Assembly: GCA_023053685.1 (NCBI GenBank)
Contig: JALIGW010000005.1
Location: 33,556,980 to 33,620,979, forward strand
DNA length: 64,000 nucleotides
Direction of reading: 5' to 3'
DNA from: Diadophis punctatus similis
Lineage: Eukaryota > Chordata > Lepidosauria > Squamata > Dipsadidae
The notes below the pieces were generated by a model. That model was not told where the DNA came from, did no database searches, and was given only the letters and a program-made list of their open reading frames with translations. This document shows positions 36,086-47,002 of the stretch, piece by piece. How positions within the stretch are numbered: position 1 is the stretch's first letter; each line of letters begins with the position of its first letter. The position numbers were made by a program, and so were the translations under genes.

Positions 36086-36587
36086 ACCATGCTATATTGC
36101 ATAGAAAAACAAAATGTTCTGGTCTGGAATGGCCCTGTTTAATGTTCCAGTCAGCTACCACTCTTTCCTCCAAAGTATGCTATCCTATTTTCCCTCTCGT
36201 TTCGTAGACTCTACCACTGAGGAACTGGGAATTTTGCAGCTCTCAGTAATGCCTTGCTTACTAAGCTGCTCAAACAAGGGTATCTCCTTTCAGGTTTTTG
36301 ACACCTTCATTTTAGAGAGTTCTATATTGTTCCCGGTTTTTAATGTGATATTTTATTCCAACTATTTATTCCAACTTTTACCTTAAGATTTTTAGAAAGA
36401 AAAAGAATAACAGAAAAATTAATTATAGAAAAAACTTAATCTGAATTCTCAGGGATGGCTGTTTGAAATATACTTGGCCTTCTTACATTGGCTAATCCTG
36501 GTTTAATTTATAGAATTGTCTTTAGTATTTTATGGCTACGAAGTTCCAGATGACCACACAGTGTTGGAATCATATCTGAAATAGGCA
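36086..36587. other. Nothing recognised
   Basis: A 90-codon chance frame (36114-36386) has no domain. Confidence 0.3.
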
Positions 36588-36930
36588 CCGTATTTTTCAG
36601 AGTATAAGACGTACTGGAGTATAAGACGCACCTTCGTTTTTGGGGAGGAAAATAGGGGGTGGGATTCTGCCTACCAGGTATTTATCTGGCTAGCGTCCTT
36701 AGTCTGGTCAGCTTCAGCACATTAGTTCGCTGGTTTTGAGTGCGCGCACATGCTTTTTATCCCCTGGTTGGGAATAAAAAACAGCTTCTACAGCACAGCT
36801 GATCTTCGGAGAGAGAAGCAATGAGAAAAGCAGCCGAAGTGCGGAAGATCGCTTCACTTGCTAGCGCCTTGTTAGGGCTGAAAAAAAGCAACACTTTAAA
36901 AAAAGGTTTCAGACAAGGCTGAAGAGATCA
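36588..36930. mobile_element. TA-type inverted-repeat element, left end only
   Basis: Starts CCGTATTTTTCAGAGTAT, then the doubled 'tataagacgcacc' block. The body 'gattctgcctaccaggtatt' and 'cttagtctggtcagcttcag' matches the 23666 subfamily. It lacks the tandem expansion and contains a GC-rich 'gagtgcgcgcacatg' part missing there. The right terminus is not found, so it is truncated. Confidence 0.78.
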
Positions 36931-37762
36931 TAATGACCACTATTGGGGAACATTGGACTGGTAAACCTCTTCTATTTTTAAAATATATTTCAGGTCCTCT
37001 GTTTTCTCTCACACTCTTTGAAGATGAATCTAATTAGCATTTCTAACCGAACATGTTTTATGAGAAAACACTGGAATATGCATGGCCAATAAAGACAAGA
37101 AAAGTTTTAGAAAAATATGATAGACATAATATTCCATTTAGTTTGAGGTAAAAATTAAAGCCATCTAGTTTAAGATTTCAGAACAGAAAATATAAGTTTT
37201 AGATCATTATGAGTAAAAATAAATTCATAGCTGGTGACAATATGCTTTCTGTTCTGTCAAACTTATATGAATAAGTTTAGCTAAATGTAACTTATATAAA
37301 TATTGAGCAAATATTGCATTTCTTCATGCAATATTTTGTTTATAATATTCCCTTGATTTTAGATGGAATGGAGCAAGCCAAAATCAAACAACCACCACAA
37401 ATCCATATTGAGAAAGATAATTAACACAAACTCATTAAAGCTAAAATCCTTATCTACAGTTATTTGTTTTAATTTTGAGATTTGTTAGGCCTCACTCCTA
37501 AAAGTACCAGAAAGCCTCTTCAATCTCTTACTTTAAAAATGAGTATAACAAGTCAATTAAACTACAATATTCTAAACTTTAATTCTCCTGCAGAAAAAAT
37601 CTGAATCAGTTTTATTCTTTTTAATAGCGTACCTATTTATCTTAAATATAGAAAATCATGAAGTAGAATGTGCATGAAATCAATTCATTGGCCATATGAA
37701 GGCAATAATCTACTCACATGATTTGAATCAAATTTGTTTCTGGAAAACATCTATTTATATAA
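36931..37762. other. Nothing recognised
   Basis: AT-rich, no supported feature. Confidence 0.3.
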
Positions 37763-37764
37763 TA

Positions 37765-37900
37765 CCATGTTTCCCCGAAAATAAGACCCTGTCTTATATT
37801 TTTTTTGAACCCTGAAATAAGTGCTTGGCCTTATTGCCATGCATTCAAAAGCCCAATTGGGCTTATTATCAGGGGATGTCTTATTTTGGGGGAAACAGGG
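37765..37900. mobile_element. TA-flanked MITE (TTTCCCCGAAAATAAGAC type)
   Basis: Starts CCATGTTTCCCCGAAAATA and ends TTTTGGGGGAAACAGGG, flanked by TA (37763-37764, 37901-37902). The inner sequence 'cttattatcaggggatgtc' is typical of this widespread vertebrate family. No coding capacity. Confidence 0.85.
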
Positions 37901-38230
37901 TATTCTATCTATTCAGACAGCACTTTTCCTATTGAAATCATCATTAACAACAAACATAAACAAAGAATTGGGGGGGAACTCATTTAAAAACTCATTGTAG
38001 ATAATAATATACTTTCAGATGGCTGTGTATTCTGATTTTGTATGCAAAGAAGTTGGATGAAGGCAAATTCACTGAAGGTTATCTACTGTAATCTATTTTC
38101 TATCCAGCTAGATATGCAATTAATATAATTTTAACTTGTGGAATTCAGTTTCATGTTCCATTTTTATACATTGTTAGTACAGTTTTATTTTTATTACATG
38201 AAATTTCCAGCCTAATCTTTTTTTATGTGG

Positions 38231-38310
38231 TTTATATATACATATACATGTATATACATATACATGTATGTAGATATATATGTATACATTTATATATTTA
38301 TGTATATAAA
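38231..38310. repeat. (TATACA)n alternating tract
   Basis: Alternating purine-pyrimidine 'tatatacatatacatgta' type sequence, self-complementary over several stretches. Confidence 0.8.
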
Positions 38311-38361
38311 ACAAATCAAATTTCATGTAATAAAATACACATACACGTATACATCCTGACC

Positions 38362-38478
38362 AGGTTGATTCATCCTTCCATCCTTCTGAGATTGGTAAAA
38401 TGAGGATCTGACTCTGACTCTGTAAACCGCTTAGGGCTGTAAAGCACTATGAAGCGATATATAAGTCTATTACTACAT
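38362..38478 (+). mobile_element. Sauria-type SINE, 3' part
   Basis: Plus strand: 'tcatccttccatccttctg', 'gtaaaatgagg', 'ctgtaaaccgcttagggctg', 'taaagcactatgaagcgata'. Head missing and the middle shortened ('ctgactctgactctg'). Confidence 0.82.
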
Positions 38479-38489
38479 ACAGAGACACA

Positions 38490-38490
38490 G

Positions 38491-38541
<51 letters not shown>
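38490..38541. repeat. (CA)n microsatellite
   Basis: About 24 CA units, close to the SINE 3' end at 38478. Confidence 0.97.
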
Positions 38542-38542
<1 letters not shown>

Positions 38543-38589
38543 CAATAAATTCCAAAATGCTTATCCAAAACCTGTGTCTTGATCAACTG

Positions 38590-38595
38590 AGAGAC

Positions 38596-38667
<72 letters not shown>

Positions 38668-38758
38668 AGGGAGGGAGGGAGGGAGGAGGGAGGGAGGGAA
38701 GGGGGTGAAACAGAGATAGAGACAGAGGGGAAGAGGGAGAGAGGGAGAGAGAGAGAGA
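38590..38758. repeat. (GA)n + (GGGA)n purine tract
   Basis: About 35 GA units followed by GGGA units and an irregular GAGG/GACA part. The ~170-base pure-purine strand is a strong triplex-forming candidate. The 111-codon Arg/Glu frame through it is an artefact. Confidence 0.96.
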
Positions 38759-38759
38759 A

Positions 38760-40135
38760 TATATGGCAAAGAGAAAATAGATAATTTCATGTCTATCAAT
38801 GGACTATGGAGTAGCAAATTTTTCTCAAGGTTACATGTCACTCAACAACAATGAAACTATTCTATGCCTTCCACTAAAATAACTCACACATCTTCTTTAC
38901 TAACTTAGTCACCAACTTTGTTACTGGGCTTTCAGTCCATGATCAATACAATGATGAAGCTCAGCTGCTTTTAAATGAAATGGATTAAGTCTCTTTTGGT
39001 CTATAGAATTTTTTATTTACTAAGCTGAAGGCTTCAAAACATGTACATGTCCAATCCATCATAAGAAACCAAAAGGTTAATAACCTTTGTTTTGGGGACA
39101 AGCAAATACGATTGTTAATACAATAAACAGAAAACACATGCTGCAAAACATCACTACTGCAAACTTGTCTGAAATACTGTTTTTTTCTGCATAACTACTG
39201 TATAAAAAAAGGATAACAAAGGTAATTTAAATTTCTGCAGCGTTTAATTTGTAGTCATTGAATTAATAGAGTAAAAAAATGACTCTTTTTGATTTCCCAC
39301 AATTGGTGTTGAATATATGCCCTAGCATTTCTGATAATCCTTTCTAAAACAGATTTCGCCCTCATCCACGTCTGGAGTCCAGCCTTGACATGTTGGAGGC
39401 AGCCTTTGAATCAGCAATTTGTGTAACCCTGATATACAGAATTGGGCTAACTATCATGAATTCAGCAGTGACATCTGACAGTTTTATATAACCAAACAAG
39501 GCAGGACATTGTGGAAGTATTTCAACTAAAATAACTTTCCTTCATACTGGGGCAGTTCATACATTACTCTAGCAATATTTTTATTGTTTTCATATGACTG
39601 CTTCTCTTGGCCTTCTACGTGTTATTGCAACATGTAGAAACGAATGGCCATAGTTTTCACAAAATGGGAAACAAAACAACCCAACCTAGAATGTTGTATC
39701 AGAACAGTCCAAGCAGATTCTCTGAACCTGGCAAATCCTGAAGCAACTGAAGTGTTTTATAACCCAACACAAATGAAACACTATTGAGAAAAAATGAAAA
39801 CGTAGAACCAAAAAACAAAACAGAACTTATTTTTTTATCCTAAGGCCACAATAATACTTCACTCAGTCTGCCAAAAAAACTTACGGAGGATTTTTTTTTA
39901 ATGTATTTTTTCTTACAGAAAACTTCAGGCAAGGTAAAATGCTAATCATGAAAAAAATGCAGTTATTGTCATTCTTGGCAAGTCTAATGTTCATCCAAAA
40001 TCCATTGTCCATTGTATTTTCATCCTATTTTGCCTTTTTTTTCTTATGGTCCCCAACAAGGCAAAACCAGAACTTCAAAACTTTTTATTCAAAGTCCATG
40101 CTGATTCTCAGTCATCAAGGCCATGGTTGGCCCTG
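38760..40135. other. Nothing recognised
   Basis: AT-rich, no supported feature. Confidence 0.3.
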
Positions 40136-40260
40136 TCCCTGACAGTCAGAACTGAAGAAGCTTCTTGGATGAGAAGCGAAAGGTCTTCAAGGAAAAACAA
40201 GGGCCAGTTACCTTCTGAAAAAACAATCTTTGGGACATTGTATTCAAAGGAAAATTGGTT
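40136..40260 (+). mobile_element. Penelope-like terminal repeat, plus orientation
   Basis: 'actgaagaagcttcttgg', 'atgagaagcgaaaggtcttc', 'gggccagttaccttctg' and 'caatctttgggaca' match the plus copy at 7423-7560. It is the best preserved copy of this repeat in the window, without adjoining coding sequence. Assignment to Penelope-like elements is inferred. Confidence 0.6.
40148..40192 (+). ncRNA. Hammerhead-ribozyme-like motif, best preserved
   Basis: Order: AGAA, CUGAAGA, hairpin GCUUCU-UGGAUG-AGAAGC (six perfect pairs), GAAAGGUC, UUCAAGG. CUGANGA and GAAA are intact and GUC would be the cleavage triplet. Stem I is ~3 pairs and stem III one to two, so monomer cleavage is doubtful; family members are thought to work as dimers. 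One base is inserted before stem II. Confidence 0.5.
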
Positions 40261-41040
40261 AATCTTGCTTTCAGATATGATTGCCTGAATGTTACTGCCA
40301 AAACCAGTAATGATTGCAAGATTGCACATACAGATTTCCCCCCCAAAAAACCCACATTATTTTGGATGATGAATAAAATGAAAATTAAGTTTTTTTAAAA
40401 AAAAATGCACATAGAGTAAATATTCTACATAATTCATATTTAAAAACAAAAATAAAATAAAATCCAATACGGTATATTCCAGTTTGAAAAATAGTACATG
40501 TTGACTGTACTATATTAAATTCTTACCACTGAAGTAATCTAAATACAATATAGAACTTTAAAATTTTGAATGTAATTCTATTATTATGGCATCAATAGAA
40601 AAATGCTATTAAATAAAATGCATTTGAAATTTTCTGCAACTAAGCAATTAATTGAAATTACTGTATTTCATCTTTGAAGTGTTTATCATTATGTCCTACT
40701 TCAAATGTATTGAATATTCATTTTAATCTTATACCATCAAAAGGAAAAACAAATCTCAATTGACTGTATATTTAAAATGAGTTGTCCCAGCAGAACAATG
40801 TCATTGGTTCCAAAACCCAGTTCAAATTTTCCCTCAGTTCTTGTTGAATTGGCTTAAAATAAATGTATAATAATCTAAGTAGCTATGAAATTCTAAGGAG
40901 TCTTGTGAAAAGGAATGTGAAGGAGAAAGGCAAGAATCCTGACATCTATGACAATAGTCAATGATGTCGAAATAGCAGGTACAACCAGGAGATGGAAATG
41001 TCACTTTTTTATCTCAGATATATGACATGTAAGTTGAAAA
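40261..41040. other. Nothing recognised
   Basis: AT-rich, no supported feature. Confidence 0.3.
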
Positions 41041-41300
41041 GGAGAGCCGAGGTGGCGCAGCGGTTAGAGGCAGTACTGCAGGTCACTTTAACTGACTGGA
41101 TCCGCAGGTCAGTGGTTCAAATCTCACTGGCTCAAGGTTGACTCAGCCTTCCATCCTTCCGAGGTAGATAAAATGAGGACCCAGGTTGTTGGGGGCAATG
41201 TAAATATACATTGCTTACCGGTGTAAACCGCTTAGAGAGTGCTTGCACTGTGAGGTGGTATATAACCTCACATACAAATTCTCACAAAATAAATAAATAG
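41041..41300 (+). mobile_element. Sauria-type SINE, nearly full length
   Basis: The tRNA head has box A TGGCGCAGCGG (41053) and box B GGTTCAAATCT (41114). The conserved body is 'ctcaaggttgactcagcctt', 'tccatccttccgagg' and 'ggacccaggttgttggggg'. The tail is 'gtgtaaaccgcttagagag' and 'gaggtggtatataacc'. A short interruption 'aaatatacattgcttaccg' lies in the body. The window also holds BovB, the known partner of Sauria SINEs. Confidence 0.9.
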
Positions 41301-41566
41301 ATAAAAGGGGTAGCCCTTCAATTGCCTAGTCATGCCTGTCATTTTGATGAAACTAATTATCACTGCAGAACTCCCCAGGAAAGATTCTCTGTCAATATAT
41401 TTTTATTATATGCAATTCCATATATTCCTTTATATATGAGTTGTTTGCTGATTTTCAGGTTCGATAGACAGGTTTTGTATCTACTGTATCATTTATTCCA
41501 GAAGCAACTGTTTATTTATAAGAAATAAAGTAAAAGAATTAGTTTGGGATTTGAAAAAGCATTCAA

Positions 41567-41632
41567 ATTCTATTCTATTCTATTCTATTCTATTCTATTC
41601 TATTCTATTCTATTCTATTCTATTCTATTCTA
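41567..41632. repeat. (TTCTA)n = AATAG microsatellite
   Basis: About 13 perfect TTCTA units. The same unit is the 3' tail of L3/CR1-like elements at 47525-47541 and 55508-55543. No such element remains next to this one. Confidence 0.97.
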
Positions 41633-41736
41633 AAGACAAATCTGAATGAGTATTAAAGTCTCACTTTATTATTAGTTTCTGAAATGCCACTAGAATGCAT
41701 CAAAATCTTAGGAACCAAGAATGAAGGTTCGAATAT

Positions 41737-41737
<1 letters not shown>

Positions 41738-41811
<74 letters not shown>

Positions 41812-42293
41812 TTTTTCGCACTTTTATGCTGCCCACTACACAAAGACTCTGGGCAGCTCACAACAATAAGAAATCTACATGCAAAAAATAAATATAGAAA
41901 AAACATTAAAAACAATAATTATTAAAAACATTAAAAACATTTTAAAAACAACAATTTAAAAACCCCATACAATTAATTCATTCATGGGGCCAAGAGTACT
42001 CGATGTTATATTGAAATCATTGGCCCCAGGCCTGTCGACAAAGCCAGGTTTTTAGCGCTTTTCTGAAGGCTGGCAGGGTAGGAATAATGTGGATCTTCAG
42101 AGGGAGTGTATTCCAGAGAGCTGGTGCTGCCACAGAGAAGGCCCTTGCTCGTGGGCCTGCCAGCCGACATTGTTTGGCTGACGGGACCACCAACAGACCA
42201 ACTCGGTGGGCTCTAATAGGTCTTAGGGAGGTATGTTGAAGAGGGCGGTCTTCGAGGTTAACTTGTCCTAAGCCATGTATTAATATGATCAGG
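41738..42293 (-). pseudogene. L2-like LINE, ORF2 C-terminus and 3' end
   Basis: The minus strand from ~42290 encodes an L2-type ORF2 end: 'VPSAKQCRLAGPRARAFSVA', 'APALWNTLPLKIHI', 'PAFRKALKTWLCRQAWGQ'. An A-rich 3' region, 'gctgcccagagtctttgtg' and a long (TAAA)n tail (41738-41813 as TTTA) follow. The frame is short and flanked by stops. A MITE at 42302 cuts off the upstream part. Confidence 0.85.
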
Positions 42294-42301
42294 GCCGATA
42301 T

Positions 42302-42631
42302 CAGAGGTGGGTTCCTCCCGGTTCGGACCAGTTCGCCCGAACTGGTAACAACCCGCTGGTGATGTCACTATGACATCATGGAACCGGTGGCGTTCTGTGG
42401 ACACTGCCATATTTTTTTAATTTTATTTTTAATTTTTTTTGAATTTTTTCCATTTTTTTTCTTCTGATCATGCGCAGAAGCCAAGTTTGCAGCACTGCAC
42501 ATGCATCGTCATCTTGTTTTTGGCTCTTTTGGGGGAATTTTTTTTATTTTTTCCGACACTGTGCATGCGGTGCAGCCACGCGGCGCGGGAGGAAGCGAAC
42601 CGGCAGCGAGGTAAGTTAGAACCCAGCCCTG
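42302..42631. mobile_element. hAT-like MITE, CAGTGGTG family
   Basis: Starts CAGAGGTGGGTTCCTCCC and ends AGAACCCAGCCCTG. Flanks gccgatat (42294-42301) and gcccagat (42632-42639) share six of eight bases. Inside are 'gcccgaactggtaac', T-rich spacers, 'catgcgcagaagccaag' and 'gcgaggtaagttag' near the right end. It lies directly against an L2 fragment. Confidence 0.85.
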
Positions 42632-42639
42632 GCCCAGAT

Positions 42640-43218
42640 GATAGGAATATGTGAGTCTCTGTACATTTCCCCCTCTCATTTTTACCTAGTTTACTTGGGA
42701 GCTGGAAATTATATTAGAAAGAAGTCTATAGCAGTGTTTCAAGACTATGATCTAATAAATTTTCTATGTTAATCATTTTGTATGATGGTATTTTTAATCA
42801 ATTTGGAAAGATTTACAAAATGATTAACTGTTTCAATTAAATCATAATATTTTCTGAAAATACTTCCATTCATAGAACTACTGTATTCCTTTGGGATTAT
42901 CTTTCAAAACAAAAGAAAACTACATTCCAATAAGCATGCCATATTTCATTCTGTTTACTTTAGGAAACGAGGTAGTGAAATGATACAACTGAGGAAAATA
43001 TAAAGAACATCATTAGATGCAGTATGTTGTTTATTTTGAATTTTGCTTCAAATGGGTTATCAGGAACTTTGATTGATTTTGGTTGTTCAGATTTAGGGTT
43101 GTCATTTTATCTCTTAATAAAGTAAGAAAATTAATGTAGAAATGAGGTATAAAATGGAAACAGGAAAGCGGTAGGAAAAGATATGCAAAAACAAGTAAAT
43201 AACTAGCTGTAGACAAAA
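42640..43218. other. Nothing recognised
   Basis: AT-rich, no supported feature. Confidence 0.3.
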
Positions 43219-43390
43219 AGTCCCAAAGGTGCTTTTCAAAAGGCAACTAGGCTTTCTTGTTTTTTTCCTTGAAAACATTTCACTTCTCATCCAAAAAACT
43301 TCTTCAGTAAAAACCAAGAAAGTCCAGCTATCTTTTGAAAAACAAATTTGGGAAACCATGACCTGGATGATTGAGAATCTCCATAGATAT
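43219..43390. mobile_element. Penelope-like terminal repeat, inverted pair
   Basis: A minus copy (43219-43309) with 'tttcacttctcatccaaa' is followed by a short plus part: 'ccaagaaagtccagctatc' and 'accatgacctggatgattg'. The arrangement is like 7335-7560. Confidence 0.58.
43267..43309 (-). ncRNA. Hammerhead-ribozyme-like motif, weak
   Basis: Minus strand: ACUGAAGA, imperfect stem around UGGAUG, GAAAUGUU, UUCAAGG. CUGAAGA and GAAA are kept, but stem I is lost and the triplet is GUU. Probably inactive. Confidence 0.42.
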
Positions 43391-43514
43391 ATAGATAAAC
43401 AGAGAGAAAAAAATCCCTATACCCCTATGGGTGACATGTTTTTCCCCTCAATCTCAGATCCTCTACAAAGGTGGGACATTGAGGTTTCTGCATGGTGTCT
43501 TAACTGTTCTACAC

Positions 43515-44640
43515 TCTTCTGGACAGAGAGCTCTTAGATCCTGACAGGACCCACTCCCCAAGCTTAGGAGTAACAGCCTTGAGTGCTCTTGTCACCACTG
43601 GGGCCACTTTGGCTTTTACTTTCCATATCTTTTCTAGTTTTCTAGTTTTTCCTTCAGGCCTAGTATTTTTGCAGATTCTCATATTCCTTCTTCCCGATGT
43701 TGCTGTCACATGGCAGCACTATATCTATCACCATGCTGTCTTTTGGTCCTTGTCTACCACCACAGTCTGATTGATTACCACATCTGCATATCTGTTTGGA
43801 TTTAGAAATACCACAGGATCTTAGTGCTATTATTTTCCATGAGTTTCCCATCTGGACTTGGGAGGCTCTAGAGCTGTGCAGATGGCGCTGTACACAATGC
43901 CAGCTACTTACTTTCGTTATTCAGTGTAGGCTGTTCCTGCCTGCATCTTACACCCCACCACTATGTGTTGGATGGTCTTTCAGGCCTCTCTGCACAGTTT
44001 GCATTCAGGTCTTGTCTAGTGTGGTAGACTCCCCAATTCTATGGATCTGGCACTTAGTTCCTGGTTTTGTGCTGCTATGATCAGTGCCTGAATTCTGTCT
44101 TGTAGTCCAGTTTTTTCTAGCTACTTGTAAGATTTCTCAGTGTAAACCATTTCCACTATCTGTCCGTGGTACATCCCATGCAGGGTCTTGTCATGGCACT
44201 TACTCTGCTTGACCTTCTTCTCAGGACTATTATTCTCTCAAGCATTTTCTCAGCTTTCATCTTTTGGTGCCATCTTACTGATTTACACTTGGATGATCTG
44301 GGTTTCATCCCGGACAATGGCTTTGACATTGACCAGACCCCACTTGTCCTCTTTCCATCTCGTATAGAGTGTCTGAGTGTTGGACTTGGGGTGAGGTGAG
44401 AACCTCCATATATCAGGAGGAGTTTCTGAGTCTTCATATCAGCAGCTTCTGTGTCATTGACCAGATCATTATACCACAGGTTATTTGATGCTTGCCAGAG
44501 TGTACATGTTGATGGCATGGATATTGTTTTTCCCACTGAGCTGACTCTTTATCATAATCATTTGGTGGTACTTGGATGATGCTGTCTTCCTTATCTGTTC
44601 ATTGTGTTTGCGATGTGACCAAAATATTTGTAACTAAGCA
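43515..44640 (-). pseudogene. Second R4-clade LINE lineage, decayed
   Basis: Minus-strand pieces in several frames follow the R4 order. First comes a thumb-like part, 'TEAADMKTQKLLLIYGG' (44440). Next is a zinc-knuckle 'CKLCREA.KTIQHIVVGC' with a stop where the dot stands (about 43960). Then comes an endonuclease block 'SMVIDIVLPCDSNIGKKEYE' and 'KIWKVKAKVAPVVTRALKAV' (43700-43580), ending 'VTPKLGEW'. This corresponds to 'IIDIAIPGDSKVDEKEHE' of the young R4 at 25099 but is clearly a different family. Stops and shifts are many. Confidence 0.82.
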
Positions 44641-45848
44641 ACTGACCTTGGGATAACTTCTGACCATCACATTTGATTGTGGCAATGTAACATTGCAACA
44701 GATAAATGAAGGATATGCATATGTTATCTGTTCCCCCAATTCTATCTTCTCTTATCAAATATAAAAAGCTTGGAGAAAATTCATATCTGATAGTTTAAAA
44801 CAGAGATGCTTTAATTACAGAACAAAAGGGGAAAGTTGATTATAGATTTTTCAATACTTGCCTTCAATAATTCTTTTAGACAGAAGTTAGAAGCAATATT
44901 GTATTTTTTTATTTCTTATCCAATTAATGCAACTTTAATTTCTCACAATATTCTCCAAACAGCCATAGAACTATTACATTTCATTTTTAGGTAAGTAGGA
45001 AATTACCATTACTATTTATTTTCCAAAGGAAAAATGTAATTAAAACGGATATAAAGTACAAAGTTGAAGTTGAAAAGTCAAGACAGACATTTGTTTCTAA
45101 AATGCTTGGAGATTATATTAAAGGAAATTCTACTAAAAGTAAAAGCATGTGACAGATCAGAAAAGGTACACCAGTTCTCACCATGATTAATGAGCAGTAC
45201 AGTATTCGGGAGATTTTAGAGAAAAGAATGTTTCTTTCAGAAAAAAAATAGAAGTCTCAGAATGAAGAAAGAAGAGGAAAATAAAATAACTAAATAAAAA
45301 GAAATACAAATTCAGGCAAAATTAATGCAAGAAGATGGTAACAAATGCAGATGGTTGATTAACACAGATCTGATTATATAAGTGCAATGATTAGGTTAAA
45401 ACTAAACTTTAGAGGAGAGAGCAGCCTTTGAATGGCAAGAGAATGAAAGATTAATAGTGGAGGATAAGGTTATTTAATACTAGCTAAATTAATTATTTGC
45501 TTCCATTTTTCTTACAGAATACACGTCAAATATTGTATTTTTAGTAAGAAAATGAATATAATTGTAGGAGATGACCATGCTGAGCTCGAGGGAAGGACTC
45601 AAGTGCATCATCAGCCTTGAGTCCTTTCATGCCCACAAGAGATTTAAGTCCAGTCCTCCTTGAATTCCGTTGACTCTTATCTACTGCCAATTTGCCTTGA
45701 CCGTTAGTAGTTCAAATTTTTGTGCAGCATGTTAGCATGCAATAAAACCTATATTCATTTGAACCACCTTAACTTCCTGAGCTTCATAAAAAATAATAAT
45801 AAAAAATATGACCTTCCAAGATTCCTTCTAGCCCTATGATTCTATATA
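44641..45848. other. Mostly nothing recognised; CR1-like tail at its end
   Basis: At 45812-45846 'ccttctagccctatgattct' resembles a CR1 3' terminus. A 10-bp perfect inverted repeat (aggactcaag/cttgagtcct) lies at 45593-45625. Otherwise AT-rich and unassigned. Confidence 0.4.
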
Positions 45849-47002
45849 GCTTTTAGATAAAGCTGAAATTGATCCTAAACCAGCAGCATTTGCTGAGTTT
45901 CTTCAGAAAATTATAGTAAGTAAATTATAATAATTATAACAATATAGTAACAGCCTGCCTTTATGGAACTATTTGAGCTGAATGCCGATTTGATTTTCCT
46001 TGCTTTGAGTCCTTGCCATTACACAGGGTCACTTCTTACATAGAATTCCATTCCATTCCAGAATAAAGGGAACACGTCATTAAAGGAAATGCATGAATAG
46101 ACCACAAAGCTGAATATCTATGTTCAGTATTTATTTTCATTATAATGTTAATTGTATTATATATGTGTATGTAAATATGTTTCTACAAGAACTGTAATTT
46201 AAAAAACATTAAGAATATTTTTACAATATCAATATTACACAGTGAATTTTATATCACAGTAGATTTTTCTTTAAAAATGTTTCTAAAGGTACGCATTCGT
46301 ATAATGATTTTATTGTACTTTTATAGTTGATGGAGTTAAGGTCAATGGCTAGAAATGAATAATTTATACCTTGACTTGATGAAAAGTGAAAATTTGCATT
46401 TAAAGGGCAATATATGGGTTGCAGCATTGCAGAGAACCTATTCTTAAGGAATTAGATACATTAATGGAGGATAAACTTTAATCATAATGGTTATATGGAA
46501 ACTGCAATTTAGGTGATATCTGAATAACTGCAGGTAGCTGTCAAGGGGAAGCTAGAGCTGTTATGCTTAGTCACAGGCTACCCTAAGATCAGAGGTGGGT
46601 TCCTGCCGGTTCGGACTAGTTCTATAGAACCAGTAGCAGGAATTTCCCCCCGCTCGCCAAACCAGCAGTGATGGCCGGCTGGACATGCCCCCGAACTGGC
46701 TCTCTTGGCGACGCCATAGGTACCGCCATCTTGTTTTTTGCTTCTGTGCATGCACAGCTGGGTTTTTAGCACTGCGCATGCACCCGTGCGGCCCGCCCGC
46801 ACAATCCACAACACGCACACACACACACGATGCATGAGGAAGCGAACCGGCAACGAGGTAAGTCAGAACTTGACTAGGTACTTGAGAAATATGTATTAAT
46901 AATAATGTTACTACATAATTCCCAAGTAATATTGCATTGAATGGATCATTGGTTTGATGCGGTAACCCAATACTATAATAGTTGTATTTTCCCTGCAATA
47001 TT
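45849..47002. repeat. Inverted duplication, arm A (MITE-bearing)
   Basis: From 'gcttttag' (45849) to 'ttttccctgca' (about 47000), this stretch is the reverse complement of 50548-51428. By eye about 95-97% of bases agree, with only scattered substitutions and small indels. Arm A differs by carrying a ~278-bp MITE at 46590. Without it the arm is ~876 bp, against 881 bp for arm B. Neither arm has terminal repeats or coding sequence, so this looks like a local duplication and not a transposon. Confidence 0.95.
46590..46867. mobile_element. hAT-like MITE, CAGTGGTG family, right end lost
   Basis: Starts CAGAGGTGGGTTCCTGCC and runs to 'gcaacgaggtaagtcagaa', where the family's right end should begin. 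The next bases, 'cttgac', belong to the duplicated unit. Comparison with arm B (empty site 'ctaagatacttgac') shows the last ~12 bases of the MITE and its right target duplication were deleted. It contains 'ctgcgcatgcacc' and a (CA)8. Confidence 0.88.

Noticed and set aside
38449..38841. Arg/Glu-rich and Ser/Leu-rich frames
   Set aside because: They are translations of (CA)n and (GA)n repeats.
46567..46998. 143-codon open frame, minus strand
   Set aside because: It crosses the MITE and the edge of a duplicated arm; the same arm in 50548-51428 does not keep the frame.
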